From: Taudactylus pleione
Taxonomy: Eukaryota > Chordata > Amphibia > Anura > Myobatrachidae
DNA: 64,000 bases
Assembly (NCBI GenBank): GCA_031769625.1
Contig: JAUIMM010000113.1
Coordinates: 15,410,501 to 15,474,500 of the forward strand
Direction of reading: 5' to 3'
Shown here: positions 30,379 to 41,544 of the stretch, one piece after another
Numbering within the stretch: position 1 is the stretch's first letter
How the letters are laid out: each line of letters begins with the position of its first letter
Translations under genes and position numbers: made by a program
Notes under the pieces: model-generated
What the model saw: only the letters and a program-made list of their open reading frames with translations
What the model was told of the DNA's origin: nothing
Databases searched by the model: none

Positions 30379-31219
30379 AATATGGGAAAAAACTGGATTG
30401 CACTGTCAGTGCTGAAGCTAGTATTAAGGATAGGCACACAGTATTAAATATGGCTGGCAAGCAGTGTGGTCCTCTACAGGGTGTAATAGAGAGATGTACC
30501 TGTAAGGCTGTGGTGTGGGGAGAGGCAGTTCTTCTATGCAGCACCTGCTAGTTGCCAGCTGTATAAAATGCGGCTGAGTGAGAGCTCACAACAGGAGGGA
30601 TTCACACGGGGAGATGACAGCAGGCTCAGCAGTGGTGGGAGAGAATGTCTTCCCCAGAGTCTGGAGTCACGTGGGCGGCAGCTACCTCAGCAGGCCGCTG
30701 AGGTTAATATATGCAGGAGTGTAGGAGGCCACAGCAGGGGAGACCCATCCGCAGCAATAATGAGGGAATACGTTCCCCTTCAGGTCCGGAGACACATAGG
30801 AGATAGCCGCCGCTGCAGGAGATCGCTGGCCACACTGCCCGCCGGACGCAGCCACAGGACAGCAGAGCCGCCTCCGAGGGGATGCCAGCCGCTGCAGCAG
30901 TGAGGAGAGACAGTCTCCCCCCGGCCCCGGATGTGCGCGGGCGGCACAACACCGCGAGTCAGCCGCGAAGGAGGTCCGGAGGCACCTGGGAGACAGCAGC
31001 CGCTGCAGGAGATCGCAGGCCGCAGACAAGGGGAGAGCTCCCAGGCAGACGGCAACACCAACAGTCTTCACAGGTAGGTCAGCAGGGGCACGGAAGGCTG
31101 TCAAGTCGACTGGTTCCACCAGGTCAGTCACAGTGAGCAGGATTTGTATAGCACGGATAAATGGCAGGAGAGCTCAGATAGGAAGCTCCCTACTCCATTG
31201 CAGCCGTGACCACGCCCCA
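30379..31219 (-). promoter_or_regulatory. LINE 5' UTR with internal tandem repeats
   Basis: G/C- and CpG-rich leader of about 840 bp. A block containing GGTCCGGAGRCACMTRGGAG and CGCTGCAGGAGATCGC occurs at about 30783-30832 and again at about 30973-31021, a spacing of 190 bp. This resembles the monomer-type promoter repeats of some L1 families; promoter function is inferred. Overlapping Pro/Ala/Arg-rich open frames on both strands are compositional. Confidence 0.65.
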
Positions 31220-32954
31220 ATTATTATTATTATTTTTTTTAACCAGACCAAATGAATTTAACTTTTTTGCTTTCCTACTGTTCCACTTTTGGATACTTTT
31301 CACAACTATCTATGGCAACCCCATGTTAATAGCTCCAAAATAATGCACGTCTGCCCATTATAGTCTGGAGGTCTCAATTACAAAGCACAAACCCACAAAG
31401 ATGCAGCACAATATACTCTGTTGGTGGTGTGCAACTGGATTTGTACAGTTGTATAGCTGTCCATAGAAGAACATGGGCATACAGAACAAGTGGCAGCTCT
31501 TCTGGAGGAGTAGAAATCTGCACTGTTACTCTATGGCAGGCAGATTGAGGTGAATATTTGTTTATAATAGTCCCTGTTCAATCCAAATTTTGTACCCTTG
31601 GCTTGAGGCGTAAATACTGGTTTGCCATGCCATTTAGGATGGTTCGTTGAGATCCCCTCTTTGTTATTCTATTGCATATTACCAACTAAAACACAGCTGT
31701 TAATCAGATTTAATGTTATTTTGTATAAATCCACAATTGACTTTATACTTTAGAAAACTATAGTCATTAAAAGGAAGTACATTAGAACATCAACAAAGGT
31801 TACGAATGCTGCATATAACTGCTGTTAAAAGTGGCCATCAAAATATTGAAAGGAAGATAGATATTACTGATTGCAGGTTTGTACTTTCAATGCTTTTTCA
31901 TACTGACTGCTGAAATAAAACTGCACTTAAATCACTAAAACTCCAGTTTATTTTCTTTTTAATTCACAATACCCATCAGGTTTATGATAATGCTTACAAT
32001 TAGCATATATTACCATGCCAATTTCTTACAGCCCGCACACACCCCCACTTGCATGCCTCTAAAAAATCTCCTGGCAACCATTACTATTCTGAGAACATTT
32101 GTCTTGCATGATCATTAGGTTATATAGAAAGACATCCGTAGCAAGTAAAAATCATTTATCTACAACGGATAAGATCTTAGCAGCATAAAAAGACTTTTCT
32201 GGTAAAGCTAAAAGGACCACTAATCCCGAAAATGTAATTTTTCAGATATGAATCATTGAGATAAAATAATCGGTTTAGTGTAAACCTGATGGTCCACAGC
32301 GGGTCTGCACTATGGGACCTATTTTGCCTTTTTATCAAGGGGTTAAAACTGGCTGCCATATTACAGCATATCAGCAGCCAGTGGAGAGGCGACGGAGTTG
32401 TGTATGACACTATTTCCTGTACTGTAGATGGATGCGCTGGGCTACTGAGCATGCGCGATGCGAAAAATTGCAAGATCCATCTACAAAACGGAGCTGTGAG
32501 CAACTCTGCATCAGCATCACTGTCCATACTCTTGCAAGGCCTGAAATGTCACTTTAAACATGCAAAGGATATATAATGTTGTGGTTGTAATATACTCAGA
32601 GGGCCTTATGGAATATTTATTTTTGATTTCTGTAGCGTCGAGCGACATAACTTACAATGCAACATTTTATTTACCTGCCATCAGGTGATATATAAATTTG
32701 GTAGGACCCCGATTCCGTTCTGTACCGGTAAAGGCATAGTGAAACCCTCTGAATGTAGTTATTGCAAGGTGCAGGCAAGATTTTAAAATGTACCTTAAAT
32801 CCACTCAAGACTAATTTTTTTTTTTTTTTTTTTTACATTTTTGGTGGCATTTACTTTTAATTTGTAGTTTTAAACCCCGAGCCACTGAATCTGTATGTGA
32901 AAACTAACAAAGAATCACATTCAGTATTGTATGCGTAATGTTTAAGTTATATAA
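31220..32954. other. Intron, nothing recognised
   Basis: About 1.7 kb without recognised genes or transposon ends. It has a T run at about 32816-32834 and a Gly/Ser open frame at 32289-32576 with no domain. Confidence 0.4.
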
Positions 32955-33268
32955 ATTAAGAGTTATGGTAAGAACTTACCCTTGTTAACTCTATTTCTTC
33001 GAAGTACATAGGGTCCACAGGGTTTACCATGGAGGGTGTAGTTGGTAGGAGTCAGCAATGCACCAAACAGTTAAAACTTTTAGCTCCCAGGATGCACTGG
33101 CCTTCCTCCCCATATACCCCATCCCCAGCAACAGGCAGCCAGTTTTGTAAGCAAGTCCAAGGCAGGAGGAGGAGAGAGGAGAAGGAAGAACTAAATACAC
33201 AAGAAAACACTCACAAAAGATGAGGGAATCAGTGACCCAATGAAACCAGGTGCGTCAGGGTGGGGGCG

Positions 33269-33373
33269 CCCTGTGGAACCCGAAGAAATAGAGTTTACAA
33301 GGGTACGTTCTTGCCATAACTTCTTAATAAATCTTAATTTCTTCTTCAGGGTTCACAGGGATTACCATGGGGA
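33269..33373. repeat. ICR of the third DIRS
   Basis: It joins the reverse complements of both ends (CCCTGTGGAACCC...TACGTTCTTGCCATAAC, then TTTCTTCTTCAGGGTTCACA) around a junction AATAAATCTTAAT. It is less perfect than in the other two copies, as expected for an old insertion. Confidence 0.8.
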
Positions 33374-33389
33374 TGTCCTAAAGCAGTTT

Positions 33390-33590
33390 CCCCTAAGGGA
33401 GGGGACGCTCCAGAACAAAAAGGAGAATCCTGCGCCCAAAGGAAACATCCTGAGAGGCAAAATGTCTCAAAGGCATAGAAGCTAAGGAAGGTGTGGACGG
33501 AAGCCCACGTGGCCACCCTGCACAATTGTCTAGCAGAACCGCCACAGCAAACCGTACATAAAAGGTCAGACAAACTGGAACCACACACTC
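33390..33590 (-). pseudogene. Tyrosine recombinase remnant of the third DIRS
   Basis: Only about the last 60 residues remain, in shifted frames: an equivalent of QICKAATWSSVHTF is visible as CRVATWASVHTFL, then YAFETFCLSGCF and GRRILL-like text. This is the segment that holds the catalytic Tyr. The rest of the enzyme, including the Arg and HxxR blocks, has been deleted between here and the RNase H region that starts near 33600. Confidence 0.75.
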
Positions 33591-33595
33591 ATTAA

Positions 33596-35706
33596 TCAAA
33601 ATGAAAACCCCAGGACTCCACTTATGGAAGCTAACCATCCAAGTACTGACAGTTCTGTCCTAGATAAAAAATAAAAAGCAAGCACCCAGAAACCCCTAAA
33701 ATAGTAGGGTCGTAACGTCTGGGTGAGCACCCTTGAAATTAAGAGTGTTAAGCTCTGTGACAGATGCGGGCTGAGGAAGGCTTCCTCGCCCCAAGCATCG
33801 TCATTCAGGAGAACCCTTGGGAGGAGGGAGATCGGAGGAAAAAGGTATGCTAGATTGAAGTCCCATCGCACTGCCAGAGCATCCACAAAAGCTGCTGAGG
33901 GGTCTCTGCTCCTGGACCCATACCTGGGGACCTTGTGATTGTGACATAAGGCCATGAGGTCTACATCTGGTAGGCCCCATTTGTCCACCAGGAGTTTAAA
34001 GACATCTGGATGGAGAGCCCACTCTCCAGCATGTACATCCTGATGGCTTAGGAAGTCCGCTTCCCAGTTGAGGACTCTGGGGATGAATACTGCGGAGATT
34101 GCCAGGAGATGATGTTCTGCCCACATTAGGATGTGTGCTACTTTCTGCAAGGCTGCCAAACTTCGCGTGCCTCCCTAATGGTTGAGGTAGGCAACTGTGG
34201 TCGCATTGTCGAACTGGATTTGGACGGGCCTGCCCTGGAGAAGGTGTCGCACAAAAGTAAGCGCTCTGTACACAGATCGAAGCTCCAGGATGTTTATAGG
34301 CAGGTGACTTTCCTGAGTTGTCCATCTTCACTGAAAGGTATGATGACCTATCATCACGCCCCATCCGCGAAGGCTGGCATCCGTAGTGAGGAGCTCCCAC
34401 CCTGGGATCCAGAAGGGGTGACCTTTGTCCAGATGAGACGTCTGTAGCCACCATGAGAGGGGAAAGTCGCACTTCCGGAGAGAGGAGTATCGTCTGGGAC
34501 CGGATCAGGTGATACTGTCCGTTCCAAGGGGAGAGAATCAACTGTTGAAGGGGCCTGGAGTGGAACTGGGCGTATTCCACCATATAATAGGTGGATACCT
34601 GCATTGATGAATGAATGGATCCCCTTCAATTGCGGAGCAATTTGAACACCGAAATCTTGTCTACTGGCAGAAAAATCCTTTGTACCTGAGAATCCAGGAG
34701 TGCACCCAGATGTACCATCCTCTGTGTTGGAGACAGGAAGGACTTTTGACGAGCCAGCTGTATGTTTGCAGGCATGCAATGGTCAGCTGGAGGTGGCGTT
34801 GTAAAACAACCTGAGACTTTGCCAAAATTAAGAAGTCGTCTAGGTATGGCAGGATTCTGACTCCCCGACACCTCAGGTAGGCCGTCATAACTGCCATTAT
34901 TTTGGTAAAGACAAGAGGGGCCGTTGACAGACCAAATGGTAGTACCTGAAACTGGTAATGTCGCTGCAGAACAGCAAAGCGTAGTAATTATTGGTTGGAT
35001 GACGTAATAGGTACATGCAGGTATGCATCCTGAATGTCTAGAGAAACCATTAAAACCCCAGGCTCCATTGCCAGAACAATAAGCTCGTAGAGTTTCCATG
35101 CGGAACTTGGGCACTCAAATAAACCTGTTGAGGGGTCTGAGATTCAGAAAAGGCAGATGAGACCTATTGAGATTCTGAATTAAAAAAGAGAGTGGAATGG
35201 AAACCAGTTCCCCGAAGATCCGAAGGAACAGGTATTACCACACCTGAACTTAGCATGGAGTGAATGGCTTCCTCGAAGGTCTTGATGGGTTCTGATGGAA
35301 TACCTGTACAAAAAAATAGCTGGAGAGGACGTCTCCAGAAGGTGAGAGCGTTTCCACGAGAGACCACTTCTCTGACCCAGGCATCTGTTGTTCGATGCCA
35401 TGAGTCGGCGAACCGCAGAAGTCGGCCTCCCACCCTGGGATCCCCCAGGAGGAGGCCCGCCCCATCAGACGGAGGGCTTGTCATCAGACTTAGGAGCTGG
35501 ACGTCTGGCCGCCCAAGGCTGCTTAGATCTAGACTTGGTGGACTTGTTCGAAGCAGGTTGCCTTGGAAAGGACTGTCCTTTTGCCTTACCCTGGGGGCGA
35601 AAGGCCCGAAAGGAAGACCTATTAGGATTAGAGGTATCCGCTGACAGCAAATAAGCAGATTTTGAGGCTGCCAGGGTAGCCAATATTTTGTCCAGCTCTG
35701 TGCCAA
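33596..35706 (-). pseudogene. RT/RNase H remnant of the third DIRS
   Basis: Pieces in all three minus frames. From 35706: LGDPRVGGRLLRFADSW and FFCTGIPSEP (RT N-terminal region). Around 34626-35114: PKFRMETLRA, a broken palm, and LPYLDDFLIL (34661-34897) equivalent to YLDD. Around 34000-34600: YMVEYAQFHSRPLQQLIL. From 34159: VFIPRVLNWEADFLSHQDVH, LPDVDLMALCHN and AYLFPPISLLPRV, which match the RNase H end and C-terminal domain of copy 2. There are many frameshifts and stops. A second open frame (33996-34604) corresponds to the frame upstream of the recombinase in copy 2. Confidence 0.88.
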
Positions 35707-36209
35707 ACAATACGTTGCCAGAGAAAGACAAAGTTTCGAGGGCTTTCTTAGACTTGGAATCCGCTGTCCAGGATCGTAGCCAAAGGACTCTGCAGGCGAC
35801 TACCGAGGTCGCAGATGCTTTAGAAGCAAGGAGTCCTCAGCTTCTTCCAAATAAGAGGCCGTCTCCCGAATATGGGAGATGTAGGCCAATTGCTCCCTGG
35901 TAGCGTCTGATGACATGCTGTCTTCCAGTGCATTCATCCATCTTTCAATAGCCTTAGCAACCCTAGTAATAGCACCAGAAAGCAAGCAAACAGACTTAAG
36001 ACAAGTCTCTAGTTTCCATCTGTGACGTCCTTAAGGGAGGATGCGGATGGTATAGGCAACATAGAGCTCTTAACTAAACGTGCCACATGAGAATCCACCA
36101 TAGGAAGGACTTCCCATTTAGTACACTCACCAGGTGGAAGAGGGTAATAACACGCTAATCTTCTTGGAATCTGGAACAGTTTGTTAGGAATATTCCATGC
36201 TTCCCCCAT
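35465..36209 (-). pseudogene. Gag remnant of the third DIRS
   Basis: Matches the C-terminal half of the copy 2 Gag: EVLPMVDSHVARLVKSSMLP (36009-36209), AIERWMNALEDS (35800-35985), then LFGTELDKILATLAASKSA and the basic tail ending PKSDDKPSV (35465-35731). The N-terminal half with the Cys motif is gone: the sequence runs from here into the G/C-rich leader near 36240. Confidence 0.82.
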
Positions 36210-36544
36210 AAGCTCAGTGAGCTGTTCTGATAGAGGGAACTCAGCCTTAACAACCCCGCAAGCGGGGAATCGCCTTACCTAACATCCCCGTTCTCCGGCT
36301 GCAGTCCAGGGTCCACCAAGGAAGCTCTAGCGAAGCCCCGCTGGTGCCTGCCGTGATCACCGGACCGCTCACCTATGTTGCGGCACTGCTGGGGTAGTAG
36401 GAGCAGTCACGCAGGCGTCCATTAGGACGCTCAGCGTGACTTGCTCTTTAACAAAGTAAAAACTTTAAAACATAAAATAAAGGCAGTCTTACACAGCCCC
36501 ACTGTTCTAAAGGTGCGACTCTCCTGCCTGCACCAAACAAAAAA

Positions 36545-36680
36545 ACTATCTGCCTGTGGCTGGGGGCGGGGTAAATGGAGAGGAGGGACAGTGCATGCTG
36601 GGAGCTAATAGTTTTAATTGTTTGGGGCACGGCTGACTCCTACCAACTACACTCTCCATCCCTGTGGACCCTGAAGAAAA
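36545..36680. repeat. Right terminal repeat of the third DIRS
   Basis: Inverted partner of the left end at about 32955-33130: GCTGGGGGCGGGGTAAATGG, GCATGCTGGGAGCTAATAG and TCCTACCAACTACACTCTCC correspond to its reverse complement with scattered mismatches. Confidence 0.82.
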
Positions 36681-37615
36681 AGGTTGTATTAAAATTTTTA
36701 TTTAAGGGAAATCTAAAGTGGGACCTTCCCAATTTTAGTTCAAAGCATGTTCATCCTCTTGTAATACACACAAAAAAAAAAACACAAAAAGTTTTTAGTG
36801 GCCATGTGATAGGTCAGTGGATTTAGCAAAACAGTATTTTATACCATTACTTCCCAAATGCAATAGTTTGTCATTGTAAATCTGCAGCAAATATGCCTAA
36901 AATGATTCGGTGTAAATTTCCTCGTATACATACCATAAATTCAAGAAAGAAACACAAAAATATAAAGTTCTGCTCAGTATGGGAAGACAAATGAAAAAGT
37001 ACATTGTGCTCAGGCAATTTGTAACCCCCCCTAAGATCTGCAGACATAACAGTTGTGTTAAATTAGGTTATGGATTCAACAAGACGACTAAACTGAAATT
37101 AAACAAAGAGCTGAATTAAAGAGGACAACACTCATACTAGCCAAAATTAGATGGGGAACTGTATGAGACCCAACGGATGCTAATCTCCATAAGTACAGTA
37201 AAACTTAAGGCCCCCCACGCGATAGTTTGAGCGATTTGGCCGATTCAGACGTGCGTGTACGCACGAAGCATGCTCCTGCGGGTGGTCCGTCGCATCCTCA
37301 CATCTTTTGTATATGCAGAAAGATCTGTGAATGTAGCTAGCGATGCCGTGCTGCTGAACGCAGCATGGCCACCGCAGGGTCGGTCGTCCACGATAGATCG
37401 GCTGGGTACACATCGTCTAATGTGTACACATCATCAGGTAATTTACTTTCTTGTTTTCATAATTGGAAATGTATTATACTACCAAAGTAAAATGCAAGCG
37501 ATGGAATGTGGGGAACAATTAATTATAACATTTGCAATTCACTAATTAAATGACTGAATGTTCATTTTTCAACGGAGAAAAGATTATGACTGAGCAGATA
37601 ATGCACTTGGTTATA
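36681..37615. other. Intron, nothing firm
   Basis: No gene. At about 37208 the motif GGCCCCCCACGCGATAG may be an element end. I found no matching partner. Confidence 0.35.
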
Positions 37616-37724
37616 GGCACCCTGCTATCGAGACGAGGCTAGCAGAAAAAAGCTCAGAGGGTCAGACCAAATGATTCCGGGGGCCTTATACGGCCCTCGG
37701 GCCTGAGGCTCCCCATCCCTGACC
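37616..37724. mobile_element. Right-end fragment of the CAGGGGTGGGGAA hAT-like family
   Basis: Closely matches the right end of the complete element at 52885-53590: GGCACCCTGCTA, CAGACCAAATGATTCCG, CTTATACGGCCC and the terminus TCCCCATCCCTG. The left part is missing. Confidence 0.75.
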
Positions 37725-38459
37725 TACACCATGCTCTGTTCAACTCTGCACATTTTTCATTGCAGCATGTCAGAGGACAGCATGATGCTGGTCTGAACAG
37801 ACCAGGTCAGTATGAGCGAGAAAAGTCCTACTACTACTGGCAGCACACTCCTGCCAACCAGGCTTCTTATAGAGAGAGGACATGTTGTCCATTAACAACA
37901 CACTGCATTTGGGAGCACTTGGAGGCACAATCAGTGGAGTAGCAAGGATGTCGGGCATTTCATGTGAAATAGAATGGAATTAGCCTTGGGTAAGGATTTG
38001 CCAAGTTTTGAAGCATTGGGACCCATTGTATTAAGTCATGTTGCCCATTGGTCAGGTTTAAAAAAGGTAACCAGTCTATTAAACATCTTTAACTGTTATT
38101 TAAAAAATATAGCCGTCGCACTCTCCCTCATTCTCATGCGGACATTGGTTCGGTCTCGTTAAGTTGCAAAACAATGTATAAGGGAGCACAAATTTACCGA
38201 ATCTCAAATTGTATATTATGCAATAATCTGATTATTATTAGGGAATCGAAACATTTACATGAATACTCCTGCCAAACAATCACTTCTACCTGATAGGTCT
38301 CTGGTATCTTTTGCACACTTAAAAATCCGAGCTCTAACAAAATATTTTAAGATAACCCTCAACTCGTGTCTATATATAGGAAGCTTGTAAAGTTGTTTGG
38401 AAGAAAAATGATTTTAATAGCAACTACACTTCTGCTCAGTACTCCCGAGTTTCAGAGGT

Positions 38460-39260
38460 GATCAGCCTCATTTACCTTGTGGACTACAAGGATTATTACT
38501 AGATTATGGGTGTGGATGTTATGGGTAAGAGGCATTTAATTGCTGCCCATCTTGTAGAGAATTACGACCTGCATCCAAAGCATTTTTTCAATACTCATCA
38601 AGCCAAACAATATGTCAACACTGTAACTCTCTTTCAGACTGATGATGATAATGTATGGTTATCACAAACACCACTGGCTGGTAGGGCACTTTGTACACAC
38701 TATTGGGCCCTCCTTCATTTTCCTGGTGAACTCTGGACTATTCTATAGGTTCAAGATATTTCCAGACATCTCTTTCGATCAAAAGTGTAAATCCCTGCCT
38801 TACTCATGCTTCACACTCACTGCCAGTTCTTACAGGGAGAGGTTCCTCAAAATATATATAGAGCATTACTGTTTCTCTGCCATCAGACTGCCCTATTCCC
38901 AATGTAAGTCTAAAATGCAGTCAAATCTGGCTTTGTTTATCTATTGCAAGTGGGCATGCCTACTATTATTTCTGGAGAGAGAGATTAAACTCTTTGCTTC
39001 ATTACGCTCTGCCTTCTCCTGGATTGGCAATATTTGGGATTATTGACCCGTTTCTGAAGACGACCACGGGCAGTATAATGTAATAATCTCACCAAAGGCT
39101 ATACAATGTGTAATGCAGACATGGGTATTGGCTCAGCCATCTACTGTCAACTTATTTAAGAATGAGATATTATTTGCGTTCCATATGGAATGGGTGGAAG
39201 CATCACTACACAAAGAGACGCTTACTAAAGGATTCTTACACCTTACTTAACAATATATGC
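38460..39260 (+). pseudogene. L1-type ORF2 C-terminal remnant
   Basis: Plus-strand degenerate coding pieces. SYRERFLKIYIEHY followed by a Cys-rich stretch resembles the L1 pre-knuckle and knuckle region. Then comes a match to the family's GIxDPFL motif near 39040, and SIWNGWKHHYTKRR near 39175-39215. There are several stops and frame changes. No polyA tail or target duplication was found. It could alternatively be another LINE clade. Moderate confidence. Confidence 0.45.
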
Positions 39261-39364
39261 AAATACACCTTTGCTTCCAAAATACCACCTTGTGTGAAGG
39301 TGCACACCATTCAAGAACTCTTACTTCTCTTGAAAATGGAAGATTTTATCATCTTACTCAGTGG

Positions 39365-39480
39365 CATCACAAGGTGAGTGCGGGCCGCACCCGGGTGTCA
39401 CCCGCCGAGGGGCGACACCAAAGTGCCAACTCCTCCTCAGTGACAGGAGTCAAGTGCTGCACTGTAGCATTACGTGCAGC
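39365..39480. repeat. Fragment of a dispersed G/C-rich repeat
   Basis: AGTGGCATCACAAGGTGAGT followed by GGGCCGCACCCGGGTGTCAC looks like the start of a common frog repeat. This is recognised by eye only; neither the boundaries nor the class is secure. Confidence 0.35.
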
Positions 39481-39799
39481 ACTTGGCTCCAAACACAGTG
39501 AGGAAGCCGACACTGCACACAAACTGGTCCCCGAGGGCAGTCCTCATCTCCAGGAACTCTGGAGTGACTAAAAGGGGAGTTCAGGACGCAAAGGTCATGC
39601 CCCCTACCTGCAAGGCCACACCCCATTTTTTACTAGCTCGCGGACTACTATACTCTCTGGACAGTCTCCACAGGATGTGTGAGTGACACCACTGATCTTA
39701 CTCCAGTGGACAGTAAGTGCATCCAATGATTCTCAAATACTTATTTGAACACTGATGATACTGCAATGTATAAGTTTTCTGGATCCTGCTCTAGCCTGG

Positions 39800-40065
39800 A
39801 TAATATTTGGTCATTCACACCAATCCCTGCTCCAGTGGAGCTTACAATCTATGTTCCTAACCTCATGCACACAAACACACCAGGGATAATTTTTTGTTAG
39901 GAGCCAATTAACCTACCAGTATAATTTTGGAAACCAGAGCACACGGAGGGATCCCACGGAAGCACGGGGAGAATATACACTGTTAGGGCCATGGTGGGAA
40001 ATTAACCCAAGATCTCAGTGTTGTGAGGCAGTAATGCTAATCATTACACCATCTGTGCTGGCTGC
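39800..40065 (-). mobile_element. tRNA-derived SINE
   Basis: Read on the minus strand. It begins GCAGCCAGCACAGATGGTGT, with an A-box-like TGATTAGCATTACTG and a B-box-like GGTTAATTTCCC. The body contains ATTCTCCCCGTGCTTCCGTG and GGTAGGTTAATTGGCTCC, then GATTGTAAGCTCCACTGGAG. These are the hallmark segments of a widespread vertebrate tRNA-head SINE. It is diverged and has no clear tail or duplication. The precise family is not assigned. Confidence 0.7.
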
Positions 40066-41540
40066 TTATTGTCAGTGTCTAATTTTTAAATCTATATTAC
40101 GGGTATAAAATTATTTAGAAAAAAAAAATATACTGTTAGTGTGAATTTAATGTCAGTGCTTTACACAAAATGCATTGGTGTCAGCTATCTGCATTAATCT
40201 TTACCACAGTGCAAATGACCCTCTGTGTAACTGGGACACACCCACATTGTCGCAACACAATGTCTTACAAAAGCAGCATTTTACACGCCACTTAGCCTTA
40301 CTTGAATTCCTCCTTGTGACTTACAAGCTGTCACATTCTATTAACAGTTATTAATAAAATCTTCACACAATATCATATTCAATACTCTTCTGTACTTTCC
40401 GAGTCCTCTCTGCAGCATTATAGCCTATTATGGTAGGCGGCGCTTCTATCAGTGACACCTAGTACACTGGAGGCTTGTATGCAGTGAAAGAGGGGTTTAT
40501 ATCTTGGCCAGACTAAAAGCAATTTTCTCCATAAGAGATGTATTATCTGAATAGCTGTAAGGGAACACAAGGAATCTTTGTGCAGTGAACTTAGTCACGT
40601 TAGAGATGGGAAGCCATTCATGCAGCTAATAAGCAACTAAAAAGCTGATAAACCACACGCTATTGAGCTATATCGATTTCATCTTATGATTGATAAGTCT
40701 GGTCCCTTATGGAAATTTTGTAGCAGTGCTCAGTTCAAGACAAAGATATGTTTGTTCTGTTGTCAGTCCCTGGCACTGGAAACTACCTACTTAGATAATT
40801 TATTAGCTCATGGAATTAATAACAGGTAGTGCAATAAAAAAAAAAAAATATATATATATATAAAAAAAATGTTGATGTTGATAATTCTGCAGCTGCTCTT
40901 AAGCGGTTTATAAAGTTACACAGATTTTATTTTATTTTTTTCACAATCTCAATTGAAACTCTACTTGCCACGAAGCACAGGATAGTGTGACTATGACTAT
41001 AGTAATTTAATAAAAAAAAAAAAGTTATATGCTAAATGCCTGACATAAGGAATATGATAAGCCGGTACAGGGTTTGTGAAGTTGTGCGACTATAACAGAG
41101 GAGACAATGGCCCGGTCGCTAGAGATGTTGGCACACGACCAAGAACAATCAAACATGAGCCAAAGGCGGCTGACAAAGACAGTCACTGTACATCTCACAG
41201 ATTTATACTGCCGTCGCCCCTTCCACAGGGAGACGGGACAGTGTGAAATTACAAGCAAGGACACACCTGCTTTATGTGAACTGTACAAGTGATAACAAGG
41301 CCTGAACACCTTGCAATCCAAATAGGTCCAGGAGTGGGAAAGAAAGATTCACTTGCACGGCTCTAAATTCAGTAAAAAATCACAGCTCTGTTAAAGGAGA
41401 AGTAGCAAAGACTAAAACCTTTTCATGTGTATGTAAGCCTGCGAGCCAATGACAGAGTTACATTTTTAGGCTTTAATTTGTATTTTAAATGAAAATAACT
41501 ATTTGCTGAATTTGAAATCAGCATGGTCCCGGTGTATGTG
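40066..41540. other. Intron, simple repeats only
   Basis: An A/TA simple repeat at about 40838-40868, further A runs near 41010-41024, and no gene. Open frames near 41025-41321 lack a domain or splice pair. Confidence 0.4.
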
Positions 41541-41544
41541 GACT

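Larger units (their letters stand above)
24919..31219 (-). mobile_element. L1/Tx1-type LINE, nearly full length
   Basis: A non-LTR retrotransposon of about 6.3 kb on the minus strand. It has a G/C-rich 5' UTR starting GGGGCGTGGTCACGGCTG (31219 downward), ORF1 at 30378-29506, an inter-ORF spacer with A/T-rich simple repeats, ORF2 in two frames (28922-26631 and 26659-25184), a short A/T-rich 3' UTR, and a poly(A) tail seen as a T run at 24919-24930. The flanks are A/T-rich (AATTAGTATTTA to the left, AATTATTATTATT to the right) and could be an imperfect target duplication. A single frameshift in ORF2 disables this copy. The otherwise long frames suggest moderate age. Confidence 0.93.
32955..36680 (-). 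mobile_element. Third DIRS element, diverged and internally deleted
   Basis: A 3.7-kb DIRS relic on the minus strand, from a different subfamily. The left end (TTATGGTAAGAACTTACCCT) and right end (CATCCCTGTGGACCCTGAAG) correspond to the ends of copies 1 and 2 but differ throughout. The ICR is at 33269-33373. Gag is reduced to its C-terminal half, the RT and RNase H are in several frames, and most of the tyrosine recombinase is missing. It is too short and too broken to be autonomous. Its age is greater than that of copies 1 and 2, judging by the number of frameshifts. Confidence 0.9.

Noticed and set aside
30568..31136. Overlapping Ala/Pro/Arg-rich open frames on both strands
   Set aside because: They lie in the G/C-rich 5' UTR of the LINE, and no domain is present.
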